A stretch of 12,527 bases of DNA, from assembly GCA_018665505.1 (NCBI GenBank), contig JABJCS010000193.1:1-12527 (forward strand). Direction: 5' to 3'. This document shows, one piece after another, positions 1 through 8,000 of this stretch (its first letter is position 1; each line of letters opens with the position of its first letter). This DNA is from Alphaproteobacteria bacterium. GTDB taxonomy: Bacteria > Pseudomonadota > Alphaproteobacteria > UBA8366. The notes under the pieces are model-generated. The model did no database searches. It saw only the letters and a list, made by a program, of their open reading frames with translations, and was not told the DNA's origin. Made by a program: the position numbers and the translations under genes.

Positions 1-2297
1 AACATCGAAGAGCCATCGCCCATTCCTTTCGAGCCTAGTGAGTTCTGCGGCGAGTCCGTGCGGGAATGGGCAAGCTCTACCGGTGGCAAGTCGGCAGCGG
101 TAGGGCATAAATAATCAGCAAATGTTCCGGACAGAAAATTACCGTCCTCGTCGTAGATCAACTCCTCGAACATCGCCGCGCCAAACCCATGGGCAAAGCC
201 ACCCCGAACCTGGCCTTCGACAATGATGGGATTCAGGATCCGCCCAACGTCGTGAACGGATGCGTAACGCTCTATTCGCACTCGCCCGGTCTGAGGGTCG
301 ATTTCGACTGCCGCCAAATCGCAGATAAACCCGAATGTCACTGCAGAGGCGACACGGTCAGCGCTGTCCGGCGCATCCAGTACATCCGGCGTAAGAAGAG
401 CGGTCTCATAAAGGCCCGGTGCCATGCCAGCTGGAAGCCCCGCTGGATGCCAATGCGTTGCTGCCGCAACCCGGCCAATGCCGATACCGCTATCGGGCAC
501 ACCCACGATCCGGGCACGCCCATCTGTCAGTTCCACATCTTCCACCGCAACTTCCAGCATATCTGCCGCGACCGTCTTGAGCTTCGTTGCAATTCGCCCG
601 GCACTCTCCGTAATCGCACCTACAACAATAGAGGCGAACCGGTTCGCGTAATTTCCCGATGCCAGCGACCACGTTCCTGTTCCCGTATCCATCGCGCTGT
701 TCACGTGAACTTGGTCCGGCCGCATGCCGAGCGCATCCGCTACCACCTGCGCCGCCACGGTGTTGTGCCCCTGCCCGGCAGGCGTGCTGTCGAGGTGCAC
801 GGTTACGCTTCCCGAGGGATCGATCGAGACATTCGCGACCGCCGTGCCGCCGGACCGGCCACCCGCTTTCTCCCGTTCCTCCGGCGTTTGCGCCAACGTT
901 ACATAGGCCATGTTGGAGCCGGACGGCTCAACCCCAGCCCCAAACCCGATCCCGAACAACCGCCCCGCCGCCTTCGCCTCCGCGCGCTTAGCCTGCAAAT
1001 CCGGATAGCCTGATATCTCCAATAGTAAGTCGAGCGCCTTGCCGTAATCTCCCGCGTCGTAGATCGCTCCAGCCGGAGCTTCATAGGGAAAGTCGCCGGG
1101 TGCGATGAAATTGCGTCGCCGGATTTCTGCCGGATCGAAGTTCAACTGCCGCGCGGCCACATCCATCGCGCGCTCGAGCCCGAAATAGAACTGCGGGCCG
1201 CCGTAGCCGCGATTGAGGCCGATGGGTGTTTTATTTGTCGTTACCATCCGGTTCTCGACCGCGATGTCGCGAACCTTGTAACATCCGTTTGACGCCGCAT
1301 GCATCCGATAGACCGAGGCAGGCTCCGGCGCTCGCACATAGGCACCCACATTGACACAATTGTCATAGCGCAGCCCCAGGAGTTGCCCCGTATCATCGAA
1401 GGCCGCTTCAATCGAGTCAGCCCGATCGGACGCGCTGGACGACGCCATTAAGTGCTCCAACCGGTCCTCAACCCATTTTAGCGGACACTCGAGAATACGG
1501 CTCGCGGCGGCTAATAATACGAGATAGGGATAAAGCCCTTGTTTGATGCCAAAACTGCCGCCGCTATGCGGGGCCGAAATTAGGCGCAATTGATTGCCGC
1601 CAATCCGAAGCGCCCGCGCCATCAGAGGCTGCAAGATGAACGGTCCCTGAAAATTCGACCAGATCGAATATCTCTCCGGCGAGCGTTCGAATTGAGCAAT
1701 GGCGCCGTAGGTCTCAATGGGTGTCGAGGATTGCCGTGGGTAGTGCCAATCGAGGCACACCACATGCGCGGCTTCGGCAAATATCTTATCCGGATCGCCA
1801 TAGGCGAAACGACGGTTGTGCACCAAATTGCTGCCCACACCTTCGTGCAGGATGGGAGCGTCTTCAGCCAGAGCCGCCACTGGGTCGACGACCGCCGGTA
1901 ACGGTTCGTAATCCACTTCGATCAGTTCCGCCGCATCTTCAGCGATATACCGGTCTTCGGCCGCAATCAGCGCCACCGGCTCGCCTGCATGGCGTATTTT
2001 ATCGACGGCCATTGGATAATATGTGATAGGCGCCCGCACCGCGCTGACTAACGGGTCCATCAACGCAGCGATATCCTGACCGGTCACGATCCCGGTGACC
2101 CCCGGTAAAGCCCGCGCCGTATCGGCATTGATATTGAGGATCCGCGCATGGGGATGAGGCGACCGCAGCATGGCCACATGCCGGATACCCGGCACAGGCG
2201 ACAGATCGTCGATAAATCGGGCATTGCCCGTCAATAGGGCCGCATCCTCGAAACGAGGAACCGCTTGGCCGACCCAATCGTTTTCGTTGTCAGTCAT
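1..2297 (-). CDS. Molybdopterin-binding large subunit of a xanthine/CO-dehydrogenase-family hydroxylase (C-terminus cut by window edge)
   Basis: The minus frame is open from ATG at 2297 to the left edge (765 full codons), so only the last few dozen residues are missing. Family knowledge: these subunits bind the Mo-pterin cofactor and hydroxylate a carbon centre, passing electrons to FeS and FAD subunits, which are not seen here and may lie past the left edge. Seen: the N-terminal domain opens WVGQAVPRFEDAALLTGNARF; the cofactor domain has SGGSFGIKQGLYPY and PLKWVEDRLEHL. The loop that reads AYRCSFR in form I CO dehydrogenase reads LNRGYGGPQ (361-369), so this is not a canonical CO dehydrogenase. 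Near the C-terminus GSKGMGDGSS places Asp761 where the family normally has its catalytic Glu (KGxGE). AAAGG nine bases upstream supports the start. It lies 27 bases downstream of the PanB-like gene, probably in one transcript. Substrate unknown; family assignment firm. Confidence 0.93.
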   Translation of the reverse strand, partial: MTDNENDWVGQAVPRFEDAALLTGNARFIDDLSPVPGIRHVAMLRSPHPHARILNINADTARALPGVTGIVTGQDIAALMDPLVSAVRAPITYYPMAVDKIRHAGEPVALIAAEDRYIAEDAAELIEVDYEPLPAVVDPVAALAEDAPILHEGVGSNLVHNRRFAYGDPDKIFAEAAHVVCLDWHYPRQSSTPIETYGAIAQFERSPERYSIWSNFQGPFILQPLMARALRIGGNQLRLISAPHSGGSFGIKQGLYPYLVLLAAASRILECPLKWVEDRLEHLMASSSASDRADSIEAAFDDTGQLLGLRYDNCVNVGAYVRAPEPASVYRMHAASNGCYKVRDIAVENRMVTTNKTPIGLNRGYGGPQFYFGLERAMDVAARQLNFDPAEIRRRNFIAPGDFPYEAPAGAIYDAGDYGKALDLLLEISGYPDLQAKRAEAKAAGRLFGIGFGAGVEPSGSNMAYVTLAQTPEEREKAGGRSGGTAVANVSIDPSGSVTVHLDSTPAGQGHNTVAAQVVADALGMRPDQVHVNSAMDTGTGTWSLASGNYANRFASIVVGAITESAGRIATKLKTVAADMLEVAVEDVELTDGRARIVGVPDSGIGIGRVAAATHWHPAGLPAGMAPGLYETALLTPDVLDAPDSADRVASAVTFGFICDLAAVEIDPQTGRVRIERYASVHDVGRILNPIIVEGQVRGGFAHGFGAAMFEELIYDEDGNFLSGTFADYLCPTAADLPPVELAHSRTDSPQNSLGSKGMGDGSSM

Positions 2298-2324
2298 CGA
2301 CGGTGCCTTTGCCCCGACGAACCG

Positions 2325-3227
2325 TTAATCGCCCGAGTCCAGGCTCGCAAGGAAGTCGTCGATTAACCCGTCCGGTGCCTTGATGATATGCTCTTCGGCC
2401 GGGAAACGGTTTTGCTGCACATCATCGACGAATTCCTTGAAACCAGCGACCCGCTCCGCCTGCATCTCCTGCTTCATCTTGTAGAGGTTCCGGTATTGCT
2501 TGGAATGCCGGGGATAGGGCGGTGCGTTGTTGCCGAGAATATCATCCGCGAACAGGAACTGAATGTCGCCGCCACTGCCGCCACCGATGGACGATGTCAT
2601 CAAGCTCGTGCGTTTACTGATCTCGGCGAGCAACGCTTCGGGAATGACCTCGACCTCAACCGCATATGCACCGGCGTTTTCCAGCGCCTTGATTTCTTGA
2701 TAGACCCATTTCGCCTCATCGAGAGTCTTTCCGACCGCGCGCAAGCCGCCTGTCCAGGTGCTCCGACGTGGTACCAAACCAGCGTGACCTTGCACGGGAA
2801 TGCCCGCTTCCGCGGCGGCTTCGATAAAGCGGGGGCTCCATTGGCACATGATCGCATCGGCACCGACCGCCATCGCGGCATACCCGAGACGTACCGCTTC
2901 TTCCGGGCTCGCCGCCGCGATCAAAGGCACAGAGAACGCCTGGAACGTATTCGGCGCGGCCTGGCGAATGGCGGCCGCCGATTCAGGCGCGTTCGGGTCG
3001 AAGCGTACTTTCATGGTGTCGATGCCCGCCTCTTCCGCCGCGATGGCTTCCTCAACCGAGAACGGTAGGGTTTCCACCAGAACGCGCTTTCCCTTTTGAT
3101 CACGCAGACCTTTCACCGTGTAGTTTCGCGTTCCATAGGCTCCACCAAGGGTCATGACCCGCGTCAAACCGCGCTTTCCCGCATCTCTTGGTGGAATACC
3201 TCCGTCGCCGGTTGCATGACTTGCCAT
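2325..3227 (-). CDS. PanB-like protein (ketopantoate hydroxymethyltransferase superfamily), atypical active site
   Basis: A 300-residue TIM-barrel protein resembling PanB, which adds a hydroxymethyl group to 2-oxoisovalerate in pantothenate synthesis. Seen: PanB-like blocks ASPEEAVRLGYAAMAVGADA (107-126), GIPVQGHAGL with the conserved His148, a VEVEVIP block whose Glu193 matches the PanB general base, and SSIGGGSGGDIQFLFADDILG, ending with FPAEEH. Missing: the VGDSLG metal Asp (here KVRFDP), the second metal Asp in ADLPF (here AFSVP), and the Lys/Glu of VKxEGG (here IMCQWS). It is therefore unlikely to be a normal PanB; a related C-C lyase or aldolase role is possible but unproven. An in-frame start exists at 3326, but the ATG at 3227 follows GAGGAG by 7 bases and gives the family length, so it is preferred. 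The gene sits between the GMC oxidoreductase and the Mo-hydroxylase subunit, 27 bases from the latter. Confidence 0.87.
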   Translation of the reverse strand: MASHATGDGGIPPRDAGKRGLTRVMTLGGAYGTRNYTVKGLRDQKGKRVLVETLPFSVEEAIAAEEAGIDTMKVRFDPNAPESAAAIRQAAPNTFQAFSVPLIAAASPEEAVRLGYAAMAVGADAIMCQWSPRFIEAAAEAGIPVQGHAGLVPRRSTWTGGLRAVGKTLDEAKWVYQEIKALENAGAYAVEVEVIPEALLAEISKRTSLMTSSIGGGSGGDIQFLFADDILGNNAPPYPRHSKQYRNLYKMKQEMQAERVAGFKEFVDDVQQNRFPAEEHIIKAPDGLIDDFLASLDSGD

Positions 3228-3234
3228 GGGTATT

Positions 3235-3240
3235 CTCCTC
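3235..3240 (-). promoter_or_regulatory. Ribosome binding site fixing the PanB-like start
   Basis: GAGGAG on the minus strand lies seven bases before ATG 3227. No comparable site precedes the upstream in-frame start at 3326. This sets the protein at 300 residues rather than 333. Confidence 0.75.
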
Positions 3241-3274
3241 ATTGGTCGAATTGCGGGTAAAGTTCCAACTATCC

Positions 3275-3290
3275 GCGGGCGCGCGCCCGC
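3275..3290. repeat. 16-bp perfect GC palindrome between the GMC and PanB-like genes
   Basis: GCGGGCGCGCGCCCGC equals its own reverse complement. It lies about 58 bases past the GMC stop in a 121-base gap, before the PanB-like start. As RNA it would form a strong hairpin, but no T-run follows on the minus strand, so a classic intrinsic terminator is not supported. It could be an attenuating hairpin, an mRNA-stabilising element, an operator, or chance in GC-rich DNA. Confidence 0.5.
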
Positions 3291-3348
3291 AGGTACGTAT
3301 TTAACGGACGGACGGTGGTTTCTCAATGGGACTCCGGCTCAAGTCCCC

Positions 3349-4947
3349 CTAAAGTTTAGCGTCTTCCAATATCATCGCCGCCCCCTTTTCCCCGATCATG
3401 ATCGCCGGGGCGTTGGTATTGCCGGTTGTCAGCGTCGGCATGATCGACGCGTCGATGACACGCAGTCCTTGAATACCGTGCACGCGGAGACGGGAATCGA
3501 CGACCGCAGCGGGATCCTCACCCATTTTGCACGTGCCGACAGGATGATGGATGGTGCCGCCATGTTCGCGCGTAAATTGGCGAATCTCGTCTCGGGTTCG
3601 AACATCCGGCCCCGGCGCGGTCTCTCCCAAACTCACTTCCTTCAATGCCGGTGCGTCGAATATTTTGCGCGTCATCTCGACGCCCGCGACCAATACGTTG
3701 ACGTCGTTCTCATCGGTCAAATAGGCGGGGGTGATAGCCGGGTCGTCCATCGGGTCTGCACTCCGCGCCATCACGTGACCACGACTTTCGGCGCGCACGG
3801 GGATGGCGGTGCACTGGACACCCGGTTCCTTCTCCAAGGCACCTTGACCGGTATCGATCGGCGTTGCGGGCGTGAAGGAGAGCTGTAGGTCGGGGCTCGC
3901 GAGACCGGGACGGCTGCGGCAGAACACTATGGCACTGGTGACGCCAAAGGTCAGCGCTCCGTTGCCGAACAGAACGTACTTCGCGATTTCCGGCACTACG
4001 CGCGGGAACCGCGAAAGCTGGTTCATGGTGATTTCCTGCGGCCGGACATGATGCTTGAGCCGCGCGCCCCAATGATCGGCGAGGTTCGATCCTACGCCGG
4101 ACAAGTTATGTAGAACCTCCACACCAATATCTTTGAGGTGCGTCGCCGGACCAATACCTGAGACCTGCAATAGATGCGGAGAATTATAGGCTCCGCCAGA
4201 CAAAATCACTTCCTTGCTCGCACGGACTTCCTTGTCCTGACCGCCCTGGCGATACGTCACACCGACGCATTTCGTCTCCTCGAAAATCAATCGCCCGGCC
4301 CGGGCACCGGTGACGACCTCCAGTTTTGGATTGCCCCGCACTGCGCGCAGATATGTCTGTGCCGTGGAGCCGCGAAACCGGCCCCTACGTGTCATCTGCG
4401 AATAGCCGACCCCTTCCTGTTGGTTGCCGTTGTAGTCAGGTGTGAACGGAAAGCCCGCCTGTTGGGCGGCTTCGACGAAACGATGGGTCATCGGCAGAAT
4501 AGTGCGGTAATCCTCGACCTTTAACGGCCCATCTCCGCCCCGGTAGGCCTCATCGCCACCCTGTTTGTAGGATTCCGATTTTCGAAAATACGGCAAGACC
4601 TCATCATAGGACCATTCCCGGCAACCGCGCTGCGCCCAGCCGTCATAGTCGGCAGCGTTACCGCGCACATATAGCATGCCGTTGATCGAACTGGACCCGC
4701 CGAGCACCTTACCGCGCGGCAAGCTCACCCGACGTCCTCCGGCACTATCCACCGGTTCGGCCAGGAAATTCCAATTGACCTTCGCGTCATTCAACAGGGG
4801 GCGTAATGCCGCCGGTACGTGAATTCTGGGGTTGCTATCCTTCGGGCCAGCTTCAAGCAGAGCAACCGTGGCACCCCCTTCGACCAACCGGCAAGCAACG
4901 GCGCATCCCGCCGACCCGGCTCCGATCACGATATACTCCGGCTCCAT
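3349..4947 (-). CDS. GMC-family FAD-dependent oxidoreductase (choline/alcohol dehydrogenase type)
   Basis: A full-length 532-residue flavoenzyme of the glucose-methanol-choline family; members oxidise primary alcohols to aldehydes with bound FAD. Seen: the dinucleotide-binding motif GAGSAG at 9-14 with LLEAG at 30-34; GMC signature 1 (PRGKVLGGSSSINGM, 77-91); signature 2 (GAYNSPHLLQVSGIGP, 252-267); and the C-terminal active-site blocks HHPVGTCKMG with His468 and GNTNAPA with Asn512, the family's usual catalytic pair. There is no signal peptide, so it is probably cytoplasmic. The ATG at 4947 is preceded by AAAGG at normal spacing. No BetB-like aldehyde dehydrogenase or choline-regulation gene is nearby, which argues against calling it BetA; a role on a pathway alcohol intermediate is more likely. 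It follows the HlyD remnant and precedes the PanB-like gene. The family is certain; the substrate is not readable. Confidence 0.95.
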   Translation of the reverse strand: MEPEYIVIGAGSAGCAVACRLVEGGATVALLEAGPKDSNPRIHVPAALRPLLNDAKVNWNFLAEPVDSAGGRRVSLPRGKVLGGSSSINGMLYVRGNAADYDGWAQRGCREWSYDEVLPYFRKSESYKQGGDEAYRGGDGPLKVEDYRTILPMTHRFVEAAQQAGFPFTPDYNGNQQEGVGYSQMTRRGRFRGSTAQTYLRAVRGNPKLEVVTGARAGRLIFEETKCVGVTYRQGGQDKEVRASKEVILSGGAYNSPHLLQVSGIGPATHLKDIGVEVLHNLSGVGSNLADHWGARLKHHVRPQEITMNQLSRFPRVVPEIAKYVLFGNGALTFGVTSAIVFCRSRPGLASPDLQLSFTPATPIDTGQGALEKEPGVQCTAIPVRAESRGHVMARSADPMDDPAITPAYLTDENDVNVLVAGVEMTRKIFDAPALKEVSLGETAPGPDVRTRDEIRQFTREHGGTIHHPVGTCKMGEDPAAVVDSRLRVHGIQGLRVIDASIMPTLTTGNTNAPAIMIGEKGAAMILEDAKL

Positions 4948-5012
4948 CCAAATGCCTTTCTCGAAAAACGAATTTATTAGTGATCGAGGGTAGGTAGACG
5001 ACGTAATATTTC

Positions 5013-5031
5013 CAGGGGCCCGGGGGCCCTG
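5013..5031. terminator. GC-rich hairpin just after the HlyD remnant (possible terminator)
   Basis: CAGGG...CCCTG arms enclose a 9-base loop, and the segment holds two GGGCCC palindromes (5016-5021, 5024-5029) around CCCGGG. It begins nine bases beyond the ancestral HlyD stop at 5040 in the 92-base gap before the GMC gene. The bases after it on the minus strand (GAAATATTA) are A/T-rich but not a T-run, so termination is only a possibility. Confidence 0.35.
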
Positions 5032-5039
5032 ACTTAGCG

Positions 5040-6241
5040 TCAGTTCTCACGCATCGCGCGGTTTAAGCTCGTGGTGATCGGTCGCACCAGATATTCGAGC
5101 GGGGGGTCACAATCATGACCTCCGCCTGCATACCCGGATAAAGCTCCGCGCCGCCGAGCGCCTCCGACGGGTCGTCATTTAACTCCACTCGGACGAGGTA
5201 ATAACTAACACCGGTGCGCTCCTCCGTGAGCTGATCCGCAGAAATCGACAAGATGGTACCATCCAACGGCACCGTAGTGCGTTGGCTGAAGGCGGTGATC
5301 CAGACCTGTGCAGCAAGTCCCGGATGCACCACATCGATATCCGTCGGATCGACACGCGCTTCGACGATTAGCTTTTCGTTACCCGGCACGACATCCATAA
5401 GCGTCTCGCCGGGTGAGACAATTCCGCCAATCGTATGTAATTGAGATTCAATAATAACTCCCAATATAGGCGCCCTGACATAAGTCCGTTGCAACACGTC
5501 TTCCGCCCCGTTCAGGCGTTCCCGAAGTTCGAGTTTCTCCTGTCCAACCTCGCGTAATTCCCGGACGACTTCGTTGACTTGAGATGTCGTCCACTCCATG
5601 ACTTGCGCTTCTAGTTCCAAAATCGATTGCCGCGCGCGGGCGATCATCGCCCCGTTCTGATGCAAGCTCCCTCCGATCTCCGCCTTATTGCGCTCGAGCG
5701 CCAAAAGGCGGACCTGTTTGGCAAGTCCCTTGTTGAAGAGCACCCGAGCGTCGGCGATTTCTTTGGAAATTAAACTAACCTAGGTTTCCTCGGCCTTGAT
5801 CTGACCTCTGAGGCCATTGATTTCTTCGTCACTTTGCGCAATTCGTTTCATCAGAATGCTGACCTGACCTTTGTGAGATTGCCGGCGGCTTTCGAAAATT
5901 TTCCGCTGCCCATCCATCCTTTCCGCGACCTTCAGATACTTCTCGAATTCGGCGAGCTCGTGTTGAAAATAGACCTCCGGCAATCGGTCTCACTCAGCCA
6001 CAAGGCGGGCTTCCAAAGCTTCCTCGGACCGGTAGCGATCCAACAGTAGTTCCAAGGTTGCGCGTACCTGGGTTTGATCGAGACGAACAATGACCTGGTT
6101 GACGGTCACAGAGTCACCGTTACGTACGAAAACTTCTCGGACGATTCCACCCTCCAAGTGCTGCACCGTCATGCGCTTACTATCGACGATCACCATCCCG
6201 CTCGCGATGGCAGCACTCTCCAGTTTCGCAAAGGCCCGCTA
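5040..6241 (-). pseudogene. Decayed HlyD-family type I secretion periplasmic adaptor
   Basis: One reading frame gives a recognisable HlyD/PrtE-type membrane-fusion protein: SAAIASGMVIVDSK then VQHLEGGIV, a long coiled-coil middle, a lipoyl-like YVRAPILGVI, GGIVSPGETLMDVVP, and LYPGMQAEVMIVT near the end. Such proteins bridge an inner-membrane ABC transporter to an outer-membrane channel. Lesions seen: TAG at 6239-6241 where relatives have Trp; TGA at 5990-5992 after LVAE, where Arg is usual; TAG at 5780-5782 after AEET, probably from Gln; and a frameshift in a six-C run near 5101-5106. Without the shift, translation runs on as PLEYLVRPITTSLNRAMREN to a stop at 5040, the normal family ending; with it, it stops early at 5063. 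The N-terminal cytoplasmic and membrane segment is absent upstream of 6241. No ABC transporter or TolC partner lies nearby. This is a dead gene, not three small ones. Confidence 0.9.
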
Positions 6242-6347
6242 TGGTTGCTTCATGATTTAGGTTCATTGGCAAAATCGTCGAACACTGCGGCTACGGCTTC
6301 CTTTGCCGAATTCCTCATGCATGGCACCGTCGGAAGATATTGCGCAT

Positions 6348-7979
6348 CTAGTTCCCTGCGGATGATGGTCGTTGGATCAACTTCCAAATGCTTGGGACTT
6401 CCTGAAACGGCACTTCAATCAATGCCGGCCCCGGCGTCGAGTTCGCTTCGCGCAAAGCATCCCTCAGAGCATTGGGGGTTTCGGCACGTATAGCGGTCAT
6501 GCCGAAACTCCGGCCCAGCATCACGAAGTCGGGGTTATGCAGATCGACGCCGATGTATCGGCCTCCATAGCTGTCCTTTTGGTAGCGCTTCACATTTCCA
6601 AATGCACTGTCGTTGAAGACAATGATAACCACGTCGATCCCGTGTGCGACCGCGGTCGACAATTCCTGTACATTAAACATGAAACCGCCATCGCCGCTGA
6701 TGCAGATTACCTTACGCTCAGGGCACGCCACCTTCGCGCCGAGCGCCGTCGGAATGCCCATACCAAGCGTCGCCTGATAGCCCGGCGTGATCAATGTCCG
6801 TGGATGGTAGACGGGCATCCAATTTTGCAGAAAGCTCGCCATCTGCGTCACATCCGTGACGATAATTCCATCGTCCGGTAATTCGGCTCGGATCACCTTT
6901 GCAAAACCGTATTGCGGCTGAAGTTCCGCCAATTTGTCGAGTGCGGCCTGTTTGGCCGCCTGTAATTCATCTTCCCGGGACGGTCGAACGCGGTTGTGAA
7001 CAGGAATACGAGATTCCAACTTGGCGAGTGACGTGTTGGCTTGTGCGATGAGTGTCACATCCGCCTCGCGCGGCTTTTGCGCTTGCTCTGGATCAATATC
7101 GATCCGGACCAGTGTGACGTCCTTCTCTCGGCCCCAAGCCAATCCCGGCGCGGAAAAACGCGTGCCGACGACAAGCGCCACATCGACCTCATCCCAAAGC
7201 TCTTGGCCGGAAATCATGATCTGCGCCAGGTAGTGCCGATCGCTCAGCGCGCCCCTTCCCGTCCGGCTCATAATGACCGGTGCTTCCAACAACTCCGCAA
7301 CGCGTTGCAATTCAGCTTCCGCACCAAAGACGCCACTGCCAACGAAGATAGCGGGCCTCTCTGCCTGTCCGAGCAAGCGAGCCGCTTCTTCCAGCTTGTC
7401 CTCAGCGGGAACCGGGTCATGCCGATACTCTTGGAGTTCGTGTAAATCTACGTCTTCCGATTTACCCATGATGTCCGGGGCCATCTCGAAGACCACCGGC
7501 TGATGGCGTTCGCCCAACATCTGTTGGAACGCTTCCCGCAGAACCTCAGGGGCCGCAGCAGGTGTTTCAGCCCGACCTACCCATTTGGCGACGCCGCGCA
7601 TTGCAGCGCTCTGATCGCGGATCTCATGGGTCATACCCATACCGCCCCCAATTTGGCTCGAGGGAATTTGTCCGGCTATGCACAGCACCGGAGCGTTCGA
7701 TCCCGCCGCCGTGGCAATTGCCGCACCGGTATTGAGTAGTCCGGGACCAGGGCCGGTGATACATGCACCGACGCGCCCGCTCGCTTGAGCGTATCCGAGA
7801 GCCATGTAGGCGGCCGCTTGTTCGTGACGCGTGTGAATGGTGCGAATGGCATTCCGCGACTCGTACAAAGCGTCGAACGTGTTATCGAGCTGCACACCGG
7901 GCAGGCCAAATATCGTATCAATGCCCTGCGTCGTCAGCGTGCCGACAATCGCTTGGCCACCTGTCATCCGTTTGGGCAT
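6348..7979 (-). CDS. Acetolactate-synthase-like thiamine-diphosphate enzyme
   Basis: A complete 543-residue ThDP enzyme of the acetolactate synthase / oxalyl-CoA decarboxylase / benzoylformate decarboxylase group. These cleave or carboligate 2-oxoacids or acyl-CoAs. Seen: an N-terminal pyrimidine-binding domain with FGLPGVQLD (24-32) and RHEQAAAYM holding the activating Glu53; a central domain with PAIFVGSGVFGAEAE (209-223); and a C-terminal domain with GYQATLGMGIPTALGAK and the ThDP/Mg motif GDGG (429-432) through Asn456. All cofactor residues are present, so it should be active. It is shorter than IlvB, no small regulatory subunit (IlvN) is adjacent, and the catabolic context argues against branched-chain biosynthesis. 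GGGAGGG four bases before ATG 7979 supports the start. It follows the hydratase/transferase chimera by 21 bases. The exact reaction is unknown. Confidence 0.93.
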   Translation of the reverse strand: MPKRMTGGQAIVGTLTTQGIDTIFGLPGVQLDNTFDALYESRNAIRTIHTRHEQAAAYMALGYAQASGRVGACITGPGPGLLNTGAAIATAAGSNAPVLCIAGQIPSSQIGGGMGMTHEIRDQSAAMRGVAKWVGRAETPAAAPEVLREAFQQMLGERHQPVVFEMAPDIMGKSEDVDLHELQEYRHDPVPAEDKLEEAARLLGQAERPAIFVGSGVFGAEAELQRVAELLEAPVIMSRTGRGALSDRHYLAQIMISGQELWDEVDVALVVGTRFSAPGLAWGREKDVTLVRIDIDPEQAQKPREADVTLIAQANTSLAKLESRIPVHNRVRPSREDELQAAKQAALDKLAELQPQYGFAKVIRAELPDDGIIVTDVTQMASFLQNWMPVYHPRTLITPGYQATLGMGIPTALGAKVACPERKVICISGDGGFMFNVQELSTAVAHGIDVVIIVFNDSAFGNVKRYQKDSYGGRYIGVDLHNPDFVMLGRSFGMTAIRAETPNALRDALREANSTPGPALIEVPFQEVPSIWKLIQRPSSAGN

Positions 7980-8000
7980 TTCGCCCTCCCTGAATTTGCA

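Noticed and set aside
189..1013. Plus-strand 274-codon ORF
   Set aside because: Antisense shadow of the Mo-hydroxylase frame. Its Arg/Pro/His-rich translation matches no family, while the minus frame is homologous throughout.
1..2297. Form I aerobic CO dehydrogenase (coxL)
   Set aside because: The diagnostic AYRCSFR loop is absent (LNRGYGGPQ instead), so CO oxidation is not supported.
2388..3068. Plus-strand 226-codon ORF
   Set aside because: It lies wholly inside the PanB-like gene on the other strand and shows no family motif.
3349..4947. betA choline dehydrogenase
   Set aside because: The GMC family is shared by many alcohol oxidases and there is no betaine aldehyde dehydrogenase or bet regulator nearby; a gene symbol would be a guess.
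5101..5106. C-run slip as programmed frameshifting
   Set aside because: The gene already has upstream stops and lacks its N-terminus, so a mutation (or read error) is simpler.
5990..5992. TGA in the HlyD remnant as selenocysteine or recoding
   Set aside because: The same frame also contains two TAG stops and a frameshift, and HlyD proteins are not selenoproteins.
5063..6196. Three separate small HlyD-like genes
   Set aside because: The pieces are one continuous frame broken only by single stop codons and together make one HlyD; the apparent starts are internal.
6250..6318. 22-codon minus-strand micro-ORF between the ThDP enzyme and HlyD remnant
   Set aside because: There is no ribosome site, no recognisable family and it is too short to support as a gene.
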